A DNA stretch of 64,000 bases from Streptomyces chrestomyceticus JCM 4735 (GCF_003865135.1 NZ_BHZC01000001.1:3534001-3598000); one strand, 5' to 3'. Counted from the first letter of the stretch, positions 1 through 9,007 are shown. Notes: a model not told the origin generated them from the sequence alone. Translations and numbers: made by a program.

Positions 1-107
1 TCAAGGACTTCCTCACGGTCGTCAACATGCAGTACTACAACAGCGGCTCGATGAACGGCTGCGACGGCAAGGTGTACGCCCAGGGCACGGTCCACGGCCT
101 GCCGTAA
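1..107 (+). CDS. C-terminal end of a family 18 chitinase-like protein (partial)
   Basis: The window opens inside this gene; only the last 34 codons and the TAA are present, read from base 3. The peptide contains MQYYNSGSMNGCDGK, a segment I recognise from Streptomyces secreted glycoside hydrolase family 18 chitinases, which cut beta-1,4-linked N-acetylglucosamine polymers outside the cell. In those enzymes roughly 100 further residues follow this segment to complete the barrel. Here the stop comes directly after QGTVHGLP, and a strong hairpin begins 31 bases later. The gene is therefore either truncated or has lost an internal piece joined to the natural end. The catalytic DxxDxDxE motif would lie upstream and cannot be seen, so activity cannot be judged. 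Confidence 0.6.
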   Translation, partial: KDFLTVVNMQYYNSGSMNGCDGKVYAQGTVHGLP

Positions 108-137
108 CCGACCTCACGTACGCCACACAGCAGACGA

Positions 138-172
138 CCGGCCGCGCGGTGCCCGGAGCACCACGCGGCCGG
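138..172. terminator. Hairpin terminator between convergent genes
   Basis: A 15-bp stem with one mismatch (left arm CCGGCCGCGCGGTGC, right arm from 158) encloses a 5-base loop. It lies between the chitinase-like stop at 107 and the protease stop at 213, so it can end transcription from both sides. There is no clear U-tract, as is common in Streptomyces. Confidence 0.7.
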
Positions 173-212
173 CTCATGTCTCAAGGACTGCGCGCGCCCT
201 CAGCCTTGGCCG

Positions 213-1121
213 TTACGGCTTCGGCAGAACGCACCCCGCCCGCCCCAGGTCCAGCTTGTTGCCGGTCCCGAAGCAGTTGGGGATGGTGTAGATCTGCTGG
301 GCGTAGTTGATGCCCTTGCGGACGGTGACCTTGCCGTTCTCGTCGATCTCGCACGGGTTGTTCATCGTGCAGCGGGCGCCGTCCTCGTTGCCCGTGTTGT
401 TGATCGCGGTGACCTTGCCGGTGGCGTTGTCGATGACCGGCGAGCCGGACGTACCGCCGTACGTCTTGCAGGCGGAGGTGTAGCGGACCGAGTCCTTCAT
501 GAGGTAACCGCCCTCCTTCAACTGCGGGACGAACCCGTCGATGTTGCAGGAGAAGGTCTTCTTCCAGTAACCGGACACGACGGTGATGCCCGCGCCCTTG
601 GCCGGGTGGCTGGTGGCTATGTCCAGCGCCTTGATGCCGTAACGCTGCTTTATCTGGGCATAGGTGGAGGAAAGTTCGTAGAAGGACACGTCGGTGTCGG
701 TCATCGTGCCGTAGACGACCTTGGTGGCGCGTACCGTGCCGAGGTTGCCGGCCGAGGCGTTCAGCACGGTGAAGCTGCGGCTGGAGGGCTGGTCGACGAC
801 GACCTCGCCCGGGTCGGGCATGCCGCTCTCCAGACAGTGGCCGTTGGACATGACCAGGGCCGGGTCGTTGTCGGTCGAGGTGGGCATCCGGACGATCGAA
901 CCCGAGCAGTTGCTGAGCGCGACCGTACCCGCGAAGTTCACGGCCTTGGGCTTCACCCGGACGTCCTGCACCGCCTGGGACTGCGCAGCCGCCGCGGCCT
1001 GCGCCGCGGTCGGGCCGGCCGCGTCCGCCGTCGTGGCGGCGCCGGCCGTGCCAGTGGCGCCGATGAGTGCCGTGGCGCTCAGGACGGCCGTGGCCAGGGC
1101 GCCGACGAGAGGTCTGTTCAT
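213..1121 (-). CDS. Secreted trypsin-like serine protease (S1 family)
   Basis: This 302-residue protein begins with a classical signal peptide (basic MNRP, hydrophobic run, AGA cleavage region near residue 28) and is predicted to be exported. The chymotrypsin-fold triad can be placed at His95 in SNGHC, Asp144 in TDTDVSFYEL and Ser227 in GTSGSPV. Several Cys residues suggest disulfides in the mature enzyme. The stretch after the signal peptide (to about residue 60) is Ala/Gln-rich and may be a short propeptide. It is divergent from the M14 carboxypeptidase across 204 bp, which would suit a shared role in extracellular protein breakdown; that link is inference. The first ATG after a GGGGGTCC-like region was taken as the start. 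Confidence 0.85.
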   Translation of the reverse strand: MNRPLVGALATAVLSATALIGATGTAGAATTADAAGPTAAQAAAAAQSQAVQDVRVKPKAVNFAGTVALSNCSGSIVRMPTSTDNDPALVMSNGHCLESGMPDPGEVVVDQPSSRSFTVLNASAGNLGTVRATKVVYGTMTDTDVSFYELSSTYAQIKQRYGIKALDIATSHPAKGAGITVVSGYWKKTFSCNIDGFVPQLKEGGYLMKDSVRYTSACKTYGGTSGSPVIDNATGKVTAINNTGNEDGARCTMNNPCEIDENGKVTVRKGINYAQQIYTIPNCFGTGNKLDLGRAGCVLPKP

Positions 1122-1325
1122 GTGGGGGTCCTCTCACACTGGTGAGTCCGGCGTGGCGCCGGACTTGTCGTGCGCATTGTTGGTGCGGCACCGGCCGCTG
1201 GCAAGGATCTTCCGGAAACCCGGCGGAAATTGGCGTGTTTGCGTCAACGCAAGCCATTGACCGAGCCATGCCAAGGCAAAACACTGACGCCGTCGCCAGC
1301 CTCACACCCCCACGGAGGTCACTCC

Positions 1326-2678
1326 ATGCGACCACGGTTACGCGGCAGACGGACCACCGTCCTCACCGCGCTCCTCTCCCTCGCACTGGCCGCACCCCTC
1401 GCCGCCCGCGCGGAGGACTCCCCTCGCCAGACCACTCCCACCGAGACCGCCGCGGCCGGCACCACGGCGGCCGACACCGGCACACCCCGCCAGTACGAGA
1501 TCACCGGCCTCACCACCGCGGACCGGCGCAGCGCCCTCGCCTCCACCGGCGTGTCCATCGACGAGGTGCACGGCCGCACCGTCGTCATCACCGCGGACAC
1601 CGCGCAGGCCGCCCTCGTACGCAAGCTCGGCCACCGGCTGCGGGCCCTGCCGGCGCCCCCGACGGGCACCGGCGACCGCGTCAAGGACTTCCCCTCCGGC
1701 TACGGCAAGTACCACAACAACGCCGAGGCCACCGCCGAGATCAACGCACTCGTCGCCAAGTACCCGGCCATCCTCGCCAAGCGCGTCATCGGCAAGACCT
1801 ACGAGGGCCGGGACATCCTCGCCCTCAAGCTCAGCAAGAACGTCGCCCAGGACGAGAACGAACCCGAGGTCCTCTTCACCGCGCACCAGCACGCGCGCGA
1901 ACACCTCACCGTCGAGATGGCCCTCTACCTGCTCAACGACTACACGTCCAAGTACGGCAGCGACCCGCGCGTCACCAAAATGCTCGACTCCCGTGAGATC
2001 TGGGTCGTGCCGGACGTGAACCCGGACGGCGGCGCCTACGACATCGCCACCGGCTCCTTCCGCAGTTGGCGCAAGAACCGCCAGCCCAACAGCGGCTCCT
2101 CGAACGTCGGCACCGACCTGAACCGCAACTGGGACTTCAAGTGGGGCTGCTGCGGCGGCTCCTCGGGCAGCACCGGCTCCGAGACCTACCGCGGCCCGTC
2201 CGCCGCCTCGGCCCCCGAGGTCAAGGTCGTCGCCGACTTCGTCCGCAGCCGGATCGTCGGCGGCGTCCAGCAGATCAAGACCGCCATCGACTTCCACACG
2301 TACAGCGAACTGGTCCTGTGGCCGTACGGCTGGACCTACAACGACACCGCCCCCGGCATGACCCAGGACGACCGCGACGCCTTCGCGGCCGTCGGCAAGT
2401 CCATGGCGGCCAGCAACGGCTACACCCCCGAGCAGTCCAGCGACCTCTACATCACCGACGGCTCCATCGACGACTGGCTCTGGGGCAACCAGAAGATCTT
2501 CGGCTACACCTTCGAGATGTACCCGTCCTCCGCGGGCGCGGGCGGCTTCTACCCCCGCGACTCGGTCATCGCCCGCGAAACCTCCCGCAACCGCGACGCG
2601 GTCCTGCAACTCCTGGAGAACAGCGACTGCATGTACCGGTCGATCGGCAAGGAGGCGCAGTACTGCAAGAAGAGCTGA
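1326..2678 (+). CDS. Secreted zinc carboxypeptidase, M14 family
   Basis: A 450-residue exported metallocarboxypeptidase. It opens with a twin-arginine-like or Sec signal (RGRRTT then a hydrophobic run ending AARA near residue 28), followed by a propeptide region. The zinc-binding HxxE is His189 to Glu192 within HQHAREH. The substrate-binding TDLNRNWDF block, the third zinc-ligand region [15 protein letters not shown] and the catalytic Glu region GYTFEMYP follow in normal order. Length and order fit Streptomyces carboxypeptidase T/SG-like enzymes, which remove C-terminal residues from peptides. The start at 1326 was chosen because GGAGG lies seven bases upstream and the signal peptide begins there; an in-frame extension further upstream is not signal-like. 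Confidence 0.9.
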   Translation: MRPRLRGRRTTVLTALLSLALAAPLAARAEDSPRQTTPTETAAAGTTAADTGTPRQYEITGLTTADRRSALASTGVSIDEVHGRTVVITADTAQAALVRKLGHRLRALPAPPTGTGDRVKDFPSGYGKYHNNAEATAEINALVAKYPAILAKRVIGKTYEGRDILALKLSKNVAQDENEPEVLFTAHQHAREHLTVEMALYLLNDYTSKYGSDPRVTKMLDSREIWVVPDVNPDGGAYDIATGSFRSWRKNRQPNSGSSNVGTDLNRNWDFKWGCCGGSSGSTGSETYRGPSAASAPEVKVVADFVRSRIVGGVQQIKTAIDFHTYSELVLWPYGWTYNDTAPGMTQDDRDAFAAVGKSMAASNGYTPEQSSDLYITDGSIDDWLWGNQKIFGYTFEMYPSSAGAGGFYPRDSVIARETSRNRDAVLQLLENSDCMYRSIGKEAQYCKKS

Positions 2679-2693
2679 ACCGGAAAGCTCTAC

Positions 2694-2724
2694 GCCGGGC
2701 CCGCGGCCGCCGCGGGCCCGGCGT
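2694..2724 (+). terminator. Strong GC-rich terminator hairpin after the carboxypeptidase
   Basis: A perfect inverted repeat (arms of about 13 bp centred on GGCCGCC at 2707-2713) starts 16 bases after the carboxypeptidase stop. Confidence 0.75.
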
Positions 2725-3021
2725 CGCGCCGTCCGGCAGCCGGCACCGACGCCTGCACTATTGCGCAATTCTCCCTAGTTCCCCGTCGACGCACCGTGAA
2801 AAGTCCCGCCATGCCACCCCTTTACCTCAGGAAAGAACCCTCCGAACAAGATCAATAAAGCAGCACCGGGCATCGATCACCCCACAATGTAAGGTGCCCC
2901 TACGGCGAATCTTCCGGCCTCGATCCATTCACGCGCGCACCAGGCACGTTGGGCGCATTGGTACGGGAATTCGCCCTTTGTCCGTATTGCGGTGATCATC
3001 GGCTAGGGAGTTCCGCGTTCC
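2725..3021 (+). promoter_or_regulatory. Relatively A/T-rich intergenic region upstream of the WXG-like cassette
   Basis: No coding sequence is supported here. The stretch is clearly richer in A and T than its surroundings (for example around 2755-2780 and 2815-2900), so it probably holds the promoter of the five-gene cassette that follows. No -35/-10 pair or operator is distinct enough to place. AGGGAG at 3004-3009 is the likely ribosome-binding site for the gene at 3022. Confidence 0.35.
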
Positions 3022-3354
3022 ATGGGGGACCATTTCGCAACCGACACAGACCAGCTGGGGGCTTTTCTCAAGACCCTCGAAGGCTGTGTGCGGGAACTGA
3101 ACGAGGCCCGATCGGCCCTCGCCCACGTACGATCCGACCAGATCGGCACCCAGCGCTTGGACGGGGCGTGCGACGGCTTCCAGGAGCGCTGGAAGTACGG
3201 CTCCGAACAGACCAAGAAGATGATCGACGCGATCAGCGAAGGCGTGAAGTCCAACAAGAAGGGCTACGAAGAGGTCGAGAAGGCCCTCGAAGCAGCCCTC
3301 AAGGACATAACCCGGAAAGCGACCTCCGCCAGCGCGAACGGAGGGGCCGAGTAG
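3022..3354 (+). CDS. Small helical WXG100-like protein
   Basis: A 110-residue protein with no signal peptide or membrane segment, predicted to be almost wholly helical and charged. Its size and two-helix appearance, with a turn-like FQERWKYG near residues 53-60, resemble WXG100/ESX-type proteins that travel through type VII secretion, although the motif here is WxxG rather than WxG. It heads a tight cassette: its TAG overlaps the GTG of the next gene (TAGTG), implying coupled translation. I infer that the two proteins act together. The exact function is unknown; a cytosolic chaperone for the larger partner is another possibility. Confidence 0.7.
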   Translation: MGDHFATDTDQLGAFLKTLEGCVRELNEARSALAHVRSDQIGTQRLDGACDGFQERWKYGSEQTKKMIDAISEGVKSNKKGYEEVEKALEAALKDITRKATSASANGGAE

Positions 3355-4634
3355 TGGCGGCGAACCTCTATCCGCACCTCGGCTGGAACCCCGTACCCGG
3401 CGTACCCTCCGAAGTCACCGCACTGCAACAGAAGGTCACCCGGGCAGCCACCGCACTGCGCTCCTGCCACCACCAGATTCAGCAGCTCATCGGCGAGAGC
3501 AGCTACTGGCAGGGCGAAGCGGCCAAGGCATTCCGTGAAGCGCTGGACGGCGAACTACCGACCTACATCAAGAATGCCGCGCGCTCTCTGGAGAAAGCGT
3601 CCGCGCAACTGAAGGTCTGGGACGACGACCTGACGTCCAACCGTGACCTGGCGCGCAAGTACGACGACGAGGCAGGCGAGCGCAAGGCCGCCGCCGACCG
3701 GGCCGCGGCACACCGCACCAAGGCCGCGCAGCACCCCGACCTCAAGCTGGCCGGACAGCAGTTCCCGTCCCAGGCGGAGGCGGACGCGGCCGAACAGCGG
3801 CTGCGCGCCGCCGAGCGCAGCCTCAACGAGGCGACCAGCGCCCTGAATCACGCCAACAGCTCGTACAACGACGTCATCAGCAAGGCCGAGCGGCTGGAAA
3901 CCAGCCACGCCGACCAGGCCGAGACGGTCGCCAGGGAACTCGACGGTGCCACCGACAAGTTGGCCCCCAGGGAGCCGGGCTGGCTCAGCAAGGCCGTCAA
4001 CGCGATCTGGGACGGCATCAAGGCCGTCGGCGCGTTCCTGTACGAGCACGCGGGCACCATCGGCGCCATCGCCGGGCTGCTGGCGCTCTTCCCCACCCCG
4101 CTGACGCCGCTCTTCGCCGGTATCGCGGTGGTGGCCAGCGCCGCGTCCATGACCAAGAACCTCTCCGATCCGGAGTTCAGAGCCGCGCTGGCGGGCGAGA
4201 AGGGCGGCTGGGACACCTTCGCCGCCTACGCCTCTCTGGCCGGCGACACCGTCGGCATGATCCCCGGTGTCGGCGCGCTGGGACGCGCCGGCAAGGAGGT
4301 CTTCGAGGCGTCGGTGACCGCCGAGCGGTGGGGTGTGGCCGTCTCCCGCTCGGAGCAGGTGTCCGGGTTCGCCAAGGAGATCGTGCCCGCCTTCTCCAGC
4401 AAGGCCACGGCGGCCGCCGAAGAGGGCGCCGCCGCGTTCGCCGCGGGCGGCAGGGAAGCCGCGAAGCGCGTCGCGGAGATCAGCGCCAACGGCGTCAACG
4501 TCACCGCCAACCTCGCCTCCTCCGCGGAGAGCCTGGGTTGGCTGCCGAAGGAAGGCGCCGGTCACAACGCTGCCGAGAGCACGAAGGCCGCCGCGACCCT
4601 GCACGGCATCGCCGGACTGGTGGGCATCGCGTGA
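3354..4634 (+). CDS. WXG-type protein with coiled coil and hydrophobic segment (putative type VII substrate)
   Basis: This 426-residue protein starts at a GTG overlapping the upstream stop by one base. The N-terminal 65 residues look like an ESX helical hairpin with the W-x-G turn at W52-Q-G54 (ESSYWQGEAAKAF). Residues about 75-200 are a long Ala/Glu/Arg-rich coiled coil. Residues about 232-266 are strongly hydrophobic with a Pro-rich break and could insert in a membrane, and an Ala-rich helical tail follows. The architecture matches actinobacterial proteins annotated as putative T7SS-secreted proteins. No recognisable toxin domain is present at the C-terminus, so a structural or pore-like part is as likely as an effector. 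Confidence 0.75.
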   Translation: MAANLYPHLGWNPVPGVPSEVTALQQKVTRAATALRSCHHQIQQLIGESSYWQGEAAKAFREALDGELPTYIKNAARSLEKASAQLKVWDDDLTSNRDLARKYDDEAGERKAAADRAAAHRTKAAQHPDLKLAGQQFPSQAEADAAEQRLRAAERSLNEATSALNHANSSYNDVISKAERLETSHADQAETVARELDGATDKLAPREPGWLSKAVNAIWDGIKAVGAFLYEHAGTIGAIAGLLALFPTPLTPLFAGIAVVASAASMTKNLSDPEFRAALAGEKGGWDTFAAYASLAGDTVGMIPGVGALGRAGKEVFEASVTAERWGVAVSRSEQVSGFAKEIVPAFSSKATAAAEEGAAAFAAGGREAAKRVAEISANGVNVTANLASSAESLGWLPKEGAGHNAAESTKAAATLHGIAGLVGIA

Positions 4635-4668
4635 ACCGCCCTGTCGAGCGCCGGGGGGCGGTCATCTC

Positions 4669-5376
4669 ATGAACAGCACCATCGCCGGACCGCCGACCGA
4701 GCCCCGCCCAGCCTTCTGGTACGGCCTTCCGGACGGCTATGTGCGGCTGAGCCTCCACCCGTCCCTCGAGCGCGTCGAGAACCTGGCCGCCCAGGTGCGG
4801 GCCCTGCCCGACGCTGTACGCGAACGGGCCGAGAGCGCGTTCCGTTTCTACGCGGGCATCCTGACGCTGTTCAACGACCAGGAGGTGCAGGGCTGCGCGA
4901 TCGGCCTGCATCCGGACGGCGAGGGCGGCATCTCCTTCTCCGTCCTGGCCGTGTCCACCGTCCCGGTCGCCGGTGTCGACCCGAAACTCGTCCTCGCCGG
5001 CCTGCTGGGCACACCGGGGGAACGCCCGCCGGGCGAGACCCTGACCCCGGTGGAACTGCCGTGTGGCCTGGGCTTCCTCTCCGAGGCCGAGCGGCGCACG
5101 ACCGCCCCCGGCAAGCCACCGGAAGGCGCCGACGGCCCGCCGCAGGGCACGGTCTGGCAGGGCACGGTGGCCCTGACCGGCGCCGGCACGCCCGACATCA
5201 TCGTGGTGCAACTGGTGACCGCCGCCGTGGAGCTGGCCGCCGACTACCGCAACGTACTCCTCGGTACGGCGGCCACGCTGACCTTCAGCGACCCGGCGCA
5301 CCCGGAGGGACCCGAGGAGGAAGATCCCCCAGGGTGTGGCCCCGCCGGGGGCACCGTGCGCGACATCTTCGGATGA
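4669..5376 (+). CDS. Hypothetical cytosolic protein of the WXG-like cassette
   Basis: A 235-residue soluble protein of unknown function. It has no signal sequence or membrane helix and ends with an acidic, Pro/Gly-rich tail. It follows the WXG-type gene by 34 bases and precedes the membrane-protein gene by 28 bases, so it is almost certainly cotranscribed with them. The mixed alpha/beta look and position invite comparison with EspG-like chaperones of mycobacterial ESX systems, but I see no shared motif, so this is only a positional suggestion. The ATG at 4669 was preferred because a GGGGGG run lies about nine bases upstream and the in-frame sequence before it is the shadow of the preceding gene. 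Confidence 0.65.
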   Translation: MNSTIAGPPTEPRPAFWYGLPDGYVRLSLHPSLERVENLAAQVRALPDAVRERAESAFRFYAGILTLFNDQEVQGCAIGLHPDGEGGISFSVLAVSTVPVAGVDPKLVLAGLLGTPGERPPGETLTPVELPCGLGFLSEAERRTTAPGKPPEGADGPPQGTVWQGTVALTGAGTPDIIVVQLVTAAVELAADYRNVLLGTAATLTFSDPAHPEGPEEEDPPGCGPAGGTVRDIFG

Positions 5377-5404
5377 ACCGGACCGGAAAGCCTGAGGAGA
5401 CACC

Positions 5405-6034
5405 TTGACCGACGCATCCCGTGCCACGGCTCCCTCCGTACCGCCCGCACCCGTGGACACCGACCGCGTCCTCGGACGCGCCACCCGCCGCCTGCTCGGG
5501 GACCTCGTCCTGCGGCTCGTGCTCATCGCCGCGCTGATCGCCGTCTCCACCGTGCTCACCCGAACCGGAACATGGGACTCTCCCGTCCTCAGCCTGTTCC
5601 CCGTCGCCGCGGTCTTCCTGGCGCTCTTCACCTGCTACCGCTTCGTGTTCAACGTACGGCTCGGCAAGCTGCGGACGGTGCTGCGCAACTACCCCTTGGA
5701 GTTCCGGCCGCGTGTGACGAGAAAGGAGGCGGACACCTGGACCAAGTACGGGACCTCCTTCACGCTCAAGATCAGCGGCGGCGGCCAGGGCCCGACACCG
5801 TGGGTGCGGGCGGTGAATGTGATCGGCCGCCGCCGCTGGCCCAAGGAGGCCGAGAACGGCGCGTGGGTCGCGGGCGACCCCGCCTTCGGCGGCATCCTCG
5901 TCGTACCCGGCACCGAGGAAGCCCTGTTCCTGGAGATCGCCAAACGCGACAAGGCGGCACGGGCCCGCGAGGAGGCCGGCCCCGAACGCCGCGCGCGTGC
6001 GGAGCAGGCGGGTCTCGTACGTAAGCACAGCTAG
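5405..6034 (+). CDS. Two-helix membrane protein of the WXG-like cassette
   Basis: A 209-residue protein starting at TTG, with GAGGAGA placed seven bases upstream. Two hydrophobic helices lie at roughly residues 34-52 and 62-82, followed by a soluble domain of about 110 residues and a highly charged Arg/Glu tail. The topology suggests a membrane-anchored protein with a cytoplasmic domain. It is the fourth member of the cassette and the only clear integral membrane component. It is not a recognised EccB/C/D/E core subunit. The function is unknown. Confidence 0.65.
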   Translation: MTDASRATAPSVPPAPVDTDRVLGRATRRLLGDLVLRLVLIAALIAVSTVLTRTGTWDSPVLSLFPVAAVFLALFTCYRFVFNVRLGKLRTVLRNYPLEFRPRVTRKEADTWTKYGTSFTLKISGGGQGPTPWVRAVNVIGRRRWPKEAENGAWVAGDPAFGGILVVPGTEEALFLEIAKRDKAARAREEAGPERRARAEQAGLVRKHS

Positions 6035-6115
6035 CCCACCCTGCCCCAAAGAGTTGGCATTTGACGTGCCCATGATGTTGGGTACTCGTCAATTGATCAA
6101 CGAGAGGGGCTGAAG

Positions 6116-6754
6116 GTGTTCAGACCGGTACGGGGGATCGCGGCCGGAGCGGTGCTCGCGGCGTCGCTGACCGCGTGCGGCGGCAGCGGCAGTGGCGGAG
6201 GAGGAACGGACCCGGTCGACGGAGGCCAGTCGAAGGTCCCGCTCGTACTCGCCGCGGACCAGGTGCGCACCGCGCTCGTGAGCAAGTCCAGCGCACCCGA
6301 GGGCTGGAAGGGCCGGAGCCCGAAGTTCCTGTCCCCGGGCGACGCCCTGCGCAAGTGCCAGGACGCGACGGAGACGAATTGCGGTGGCTTCGTGAGCTAC
6401 GGCACCACGTATTTCCTCAAGCTGAAGCAGAACGCGGACGGAAGGCAAGGGCACCTCTATTTCACGGTCTTCTCCTTCAAGACGCCGGAAGACGCCCAGG
6501 CCGCCATGAAGGGCCTGACCAAGAAGGAACGCCATAAAGCCGGCGCCGAGGCCAAGCCGCTCCAGATCTCGGCCGGCGCGGAGGAGACGGACGCCTTCAC
6601 CGGAAAGCACACCGAGGTCCATCTGCGCCTGGGCGGAGTCCTGGTCCGCCTCGAATCCACGGACCTCACCGCGAACGAGCCCTACGCCGACTTCGCCACA
6701 CTCCAGATCGACCGCATCAAGAAGACGGCAGCGGGAAAGAACCCGGACGCCTGA
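6116..6754 (+). CDS. Lipoprotein of the WXG-like cassette
   Basis: A 212-residue exported lipoprotein with GTG start and GAGAGGGG just upstream. The N-terminus is a lipoprotein signal peptide with lipobox LTAC (Cys22), followed by a Gly/Ser linker and a domain of about 170 residues. The mature part has two further Cys residues near each other (residues 81 and 88), which may pair. It is separated from the preceding gene by 81 bases containing an A/T-rich stretch, so it may have its own promoter as well as being read from the cassette. No catalytic motif is visible; a surface-exposed binding or anchoring role is inferred from its location. Confidence 0.7.
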   Translation: MFRPVRGIAAGAVLAASLTACGGSGSGGGGTDPVDGGQSKVPLVLAADQVRTALVSKSSAPEGWKGRSPKFLSPGDALRKCQDATETNCGGFVSYGTTYFLKLKQNADGRQGHLYFTVFSFKTPEDAQAAMKGLTKKERHKAGAEAKPLQISAGAEETDAFTGKHTEVHLRLGGVLVRLESTDLTANEPYADFATLQIDRIKKTAAGKNPDA

Positions 6755-6775
6755 CCCGGAGGCTCCCGAGCGTGA

Positions 6776-6807
6776 GGCCGGAGCCCGCTCTGCGGCGGGC
6801 TCCGGCC
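6776..6807. terminator. Bidirectional terminator hairpin
   Basis: A perfect 13-bp inverted repeat (GGCCGGAGCCCGC, 6-base loop, complement to 6807) lies between the lipoprotein stop and the convergent CYTH gene stop at 6809, so it can serve both transcripts. Confidence 0.8.
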
Positions 6808-6808
6808 G

Positions 6809-7369
6809 TCATCCGGTACGCCGGGCCCGTACGGCGTCGGTGTACGTCTCGGTCGTCAGGTCTCCCGGCCCGACCCCGATCTCGCCGAGAACCGCCCGCA
6901 CATCCGCCAGAGCGCCCGGCAGTTCCTCCGCACCCCGCACCAGCGTCTCCAGCTCGACGTAGGTCCCGTCGACCTCCGGAACGCGCACGAGCGTGGCGAG
7001 CATCGTCCGCCCGTACGCGGTGAATGCGTAATTCCGGCAGTGTTTCTCGAAGGCAATCGCCTCGGCATATCCGAGTCCGCCCAGCATGGCCCGGACGGCC
7101 TGCGGATCACCGACGCTCGTCTCGTACTCAGGCTTTGAGCCCGACGCTTCGTCGAGCCGCGCCTCTTTGTACGTCAGCAGCGACCGGGAACCGTCTGCCC
7201 CGTACACGGTACGCAGCCGCAATTCGCGGTCACCCGTCTCCAAAGCCGCGTCCGGGGAATCGAAATACGTGTCCCGGTACAGCTCGTCCCGCCCGACGGC
7301 CAGCCGCTCCAATCGCGCTTGCACCACCGCCGGTTCGCGTACCCGTGCTTTCAGCTCGGCCTCGATCAC
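6809..7369 (-). CDS. CYTH-domain protein (class IV adenylate cyclase / triphosphatase-like)
   Basis: A 186-residue soluble protein. It begins with the signature ExExK of the CYTH fold at Glu3, Glu5 and Lys7 (IEAELKAR), and shows the alternating charged strands that line the CYTH tunnel (RELRLRTVYG, SLLTYKEAR, YVELETLV). Family members act on triphosphate-containing substrates with divalent metal: class IV adenylate cyclases, thiamine triphosphatases and inorganic triphosphatases. Sequence alone does not separate these. The gene stands alone, convergent with the lipoprotein gene and just downstream of the gntP gene on the same strand. Confidence 0.8.
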   Translation of the reverse strand: MIEAELKARVREPAVVQARLERLAVGRDELYRDTYFDSPDAALETGDRELRLRTVYGADGSRSLLTYKEARLDEASGSKPEYETSVGDPQAVRAMLGGLGYAEAIAFEKHCRNYAFTAYGRTMLATLVRVPEVDGTYVELETLVRGAEELPGALADVRAVLGEIGVGPGDLTTETYTDAVRARRTG

Positions 7370-7392
7370 GCTGCCCCCCGATCGTCACACCG

Positions 7393-8882
7393 CTACACCA
7401 CCAGACTCACCACCGCCGCCACCGCGAACCCCACCACCGACAGCACCGTCTCCAGGACCGTCCACGACTTCAGTGTGTCGCGTTCGGAGATGCCGAAGTA
7501 CTTGGCGACCATCCAGAAGCCGCCGTCGTTGACGTGCGAGGCGAAGATCGAGCCGGCGGAGATGGCCATGATGATCAGGGCCAGGTGGGCCTGTGACAGG
7601 CCCTGGCCCTCCACCAGGGGGAGGACGATGCCGGCCGTGGTGACGATGGCGACGGTCGCCGAGCCCTGGGCCACGCGGAGGACCACGGAGACCAGCCAGG
7701 CGAGCAGGATGACGGGGAGGCCGACGTCGTGGAAGGTGTCGGAGAGGGCGTCGGCCACGCCGCTGCCCTTGAGGACGGCGCCGAAGATGCCGCCCGCGCC
7801 GACCACCAGCAGGATGTTGCCGACCGGCTTGAGGGACGCGGTGGAGACGGTTTCCAGGGACTTGCGGGACCAGCCGCGGCGGATGCCGAGGAGGTAGTAG
7901 GCGAGGAGCAGGGCGATCGTCAGGGCCACGAAGGGGTTGCCGAAGAACTCGACGACCGAGCGGAGGGTGGAGGGGCCAGGGCGATGGAGGAGAAGGTGGC
8001 GAGGAGGATGAGGACGAGGGGGGTGCCGATGATGGTGAGGACGGTGCCGAGGGCGGCCGGCTTCTCGTGGGGCTGTACGCCTGCCGCGGTCTGTTCGGCG
8101 ATCACTGCCGCGCGGGCTTCCTCCGCGGCCTCGACCATGTCCTGCGGTACGGGGACGAAGAGGCGTTTGCCGATCCACGCGGCGTAGGCCCAGGCGGCCA
8201 GGACGGCGGGGATGCCGCAGACGATGCCCATGAGGATGATCCAGCCGAGGTCCACCTTGAACAGGCCGGCGGCGGCTACCGGGCCGGGATGGGGCGGCAG
8301 GAACGCGTGGGTCATGGAGAGGCCGGCGAGCAGGGGCATGCAGTAGAGGAGGATCGATTTGCCGCTGCGCTTCGCCGCTGCGTAGACGATGGGGGCGAGG
8401 ACGAAGATGCCCACGTCGAAGAAGACCGGGATGCCGAAGATGAGGCCGGTCAGGCCCATGGCCAGGGGCGCGCGGCGTTCGCCGAAGAGGCCCAGGAGGC
8501 GCGCGCTCAGGACTTCCGCGCCGCCGGAGACTTCGAGGATCGCGCCGAGCATGGTGCCCAGGCCGATGATGATGGCGACGTGGCCCAGGATGCCGCCCAT
8601 GCCGCTCTCGATGAGGGAGGGGAGGGAGGATTTCTGGACGGTGCCGAAGAGTTCGGTGACGGAGAGGCCGGCTGCCAGGCCCACGGCTATGGAGACGCCC
8701 AGCAGCGCCACGAAGGGCTGGAGGCGGACTTTGATGATGAGGAAGAGGAGCAGGAGGATGCCGAGGGCGGCGACCGTGAGGAGGCCGGCGGTTCCCGGTA
8801 TCAGGGCCAGCAGGCCGCCGGTGTGGGGCGGGGCGGGTGGCGCGGCGGGGGCCGCGGCGGTGGCGAGAGCAGCGTGGACCAT
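7393..8882 (-). pseudogene. gntP: GntP-family permease, frameshifted as given
   Basis: Two adjacent frames together encode a normal-length GntP transporter (about 495 residues, 12 or more hydrophobic helices). The upstream frame runs from the ATG at 8882 to about 7977 and carries PVFFDVGIF and THAFLPPHPGP, the second matching the family's conserved HPGP region. The downstream frame continues with FGNPFVALTIALLL and ends VVSLVV. The break is at the G run near 7972-7978, where one extra base would restore a single reading frame. GntP proteins import gluconate or, in the DsdX branch, D-serine. Its place beside ridA, an IclR gene and D-amino-acid enzymes favours the DsdX role by inference. Recent mutation and sequencing error cannot be told apart here. 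Confidence 0.75.
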
Positions 8883-8930
8883 GTGACGACTCCGTTGTCA
8901 GACAGGGTGGTTCCAGGCAGGGGGGACCGC

Positions 8931-8964
8931 GGCACGGCGCCCCGGGCGGGTGGGGCGCCGTGCC
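8931..8964 (-). terminator. Hairpin between ridA and gntP
   Basis: A perfect 13-bp inverted repeat (GGCACGGCGCCCC, 8-base loop, complement) sits in the 125-bp gap between the ridA stop and the gntP start on the minus strand. It may end the upstream transcript or lower gntP expression relative to ridA. Confidence 0.6.
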
Positions 8965-9007
8965 GTGCGGCGGGTTCAGCGGCGGTAACGGCAAGGGGAG
9001 GTCCCGG

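Noticed and set aside
1170..1325. Upstream extension of the M14 carboxypeptidase frame
   Set aside because: The extension lacks signal-peptide character and the ATG at 1326 has GGAGG at proper distance followed by an export signal.
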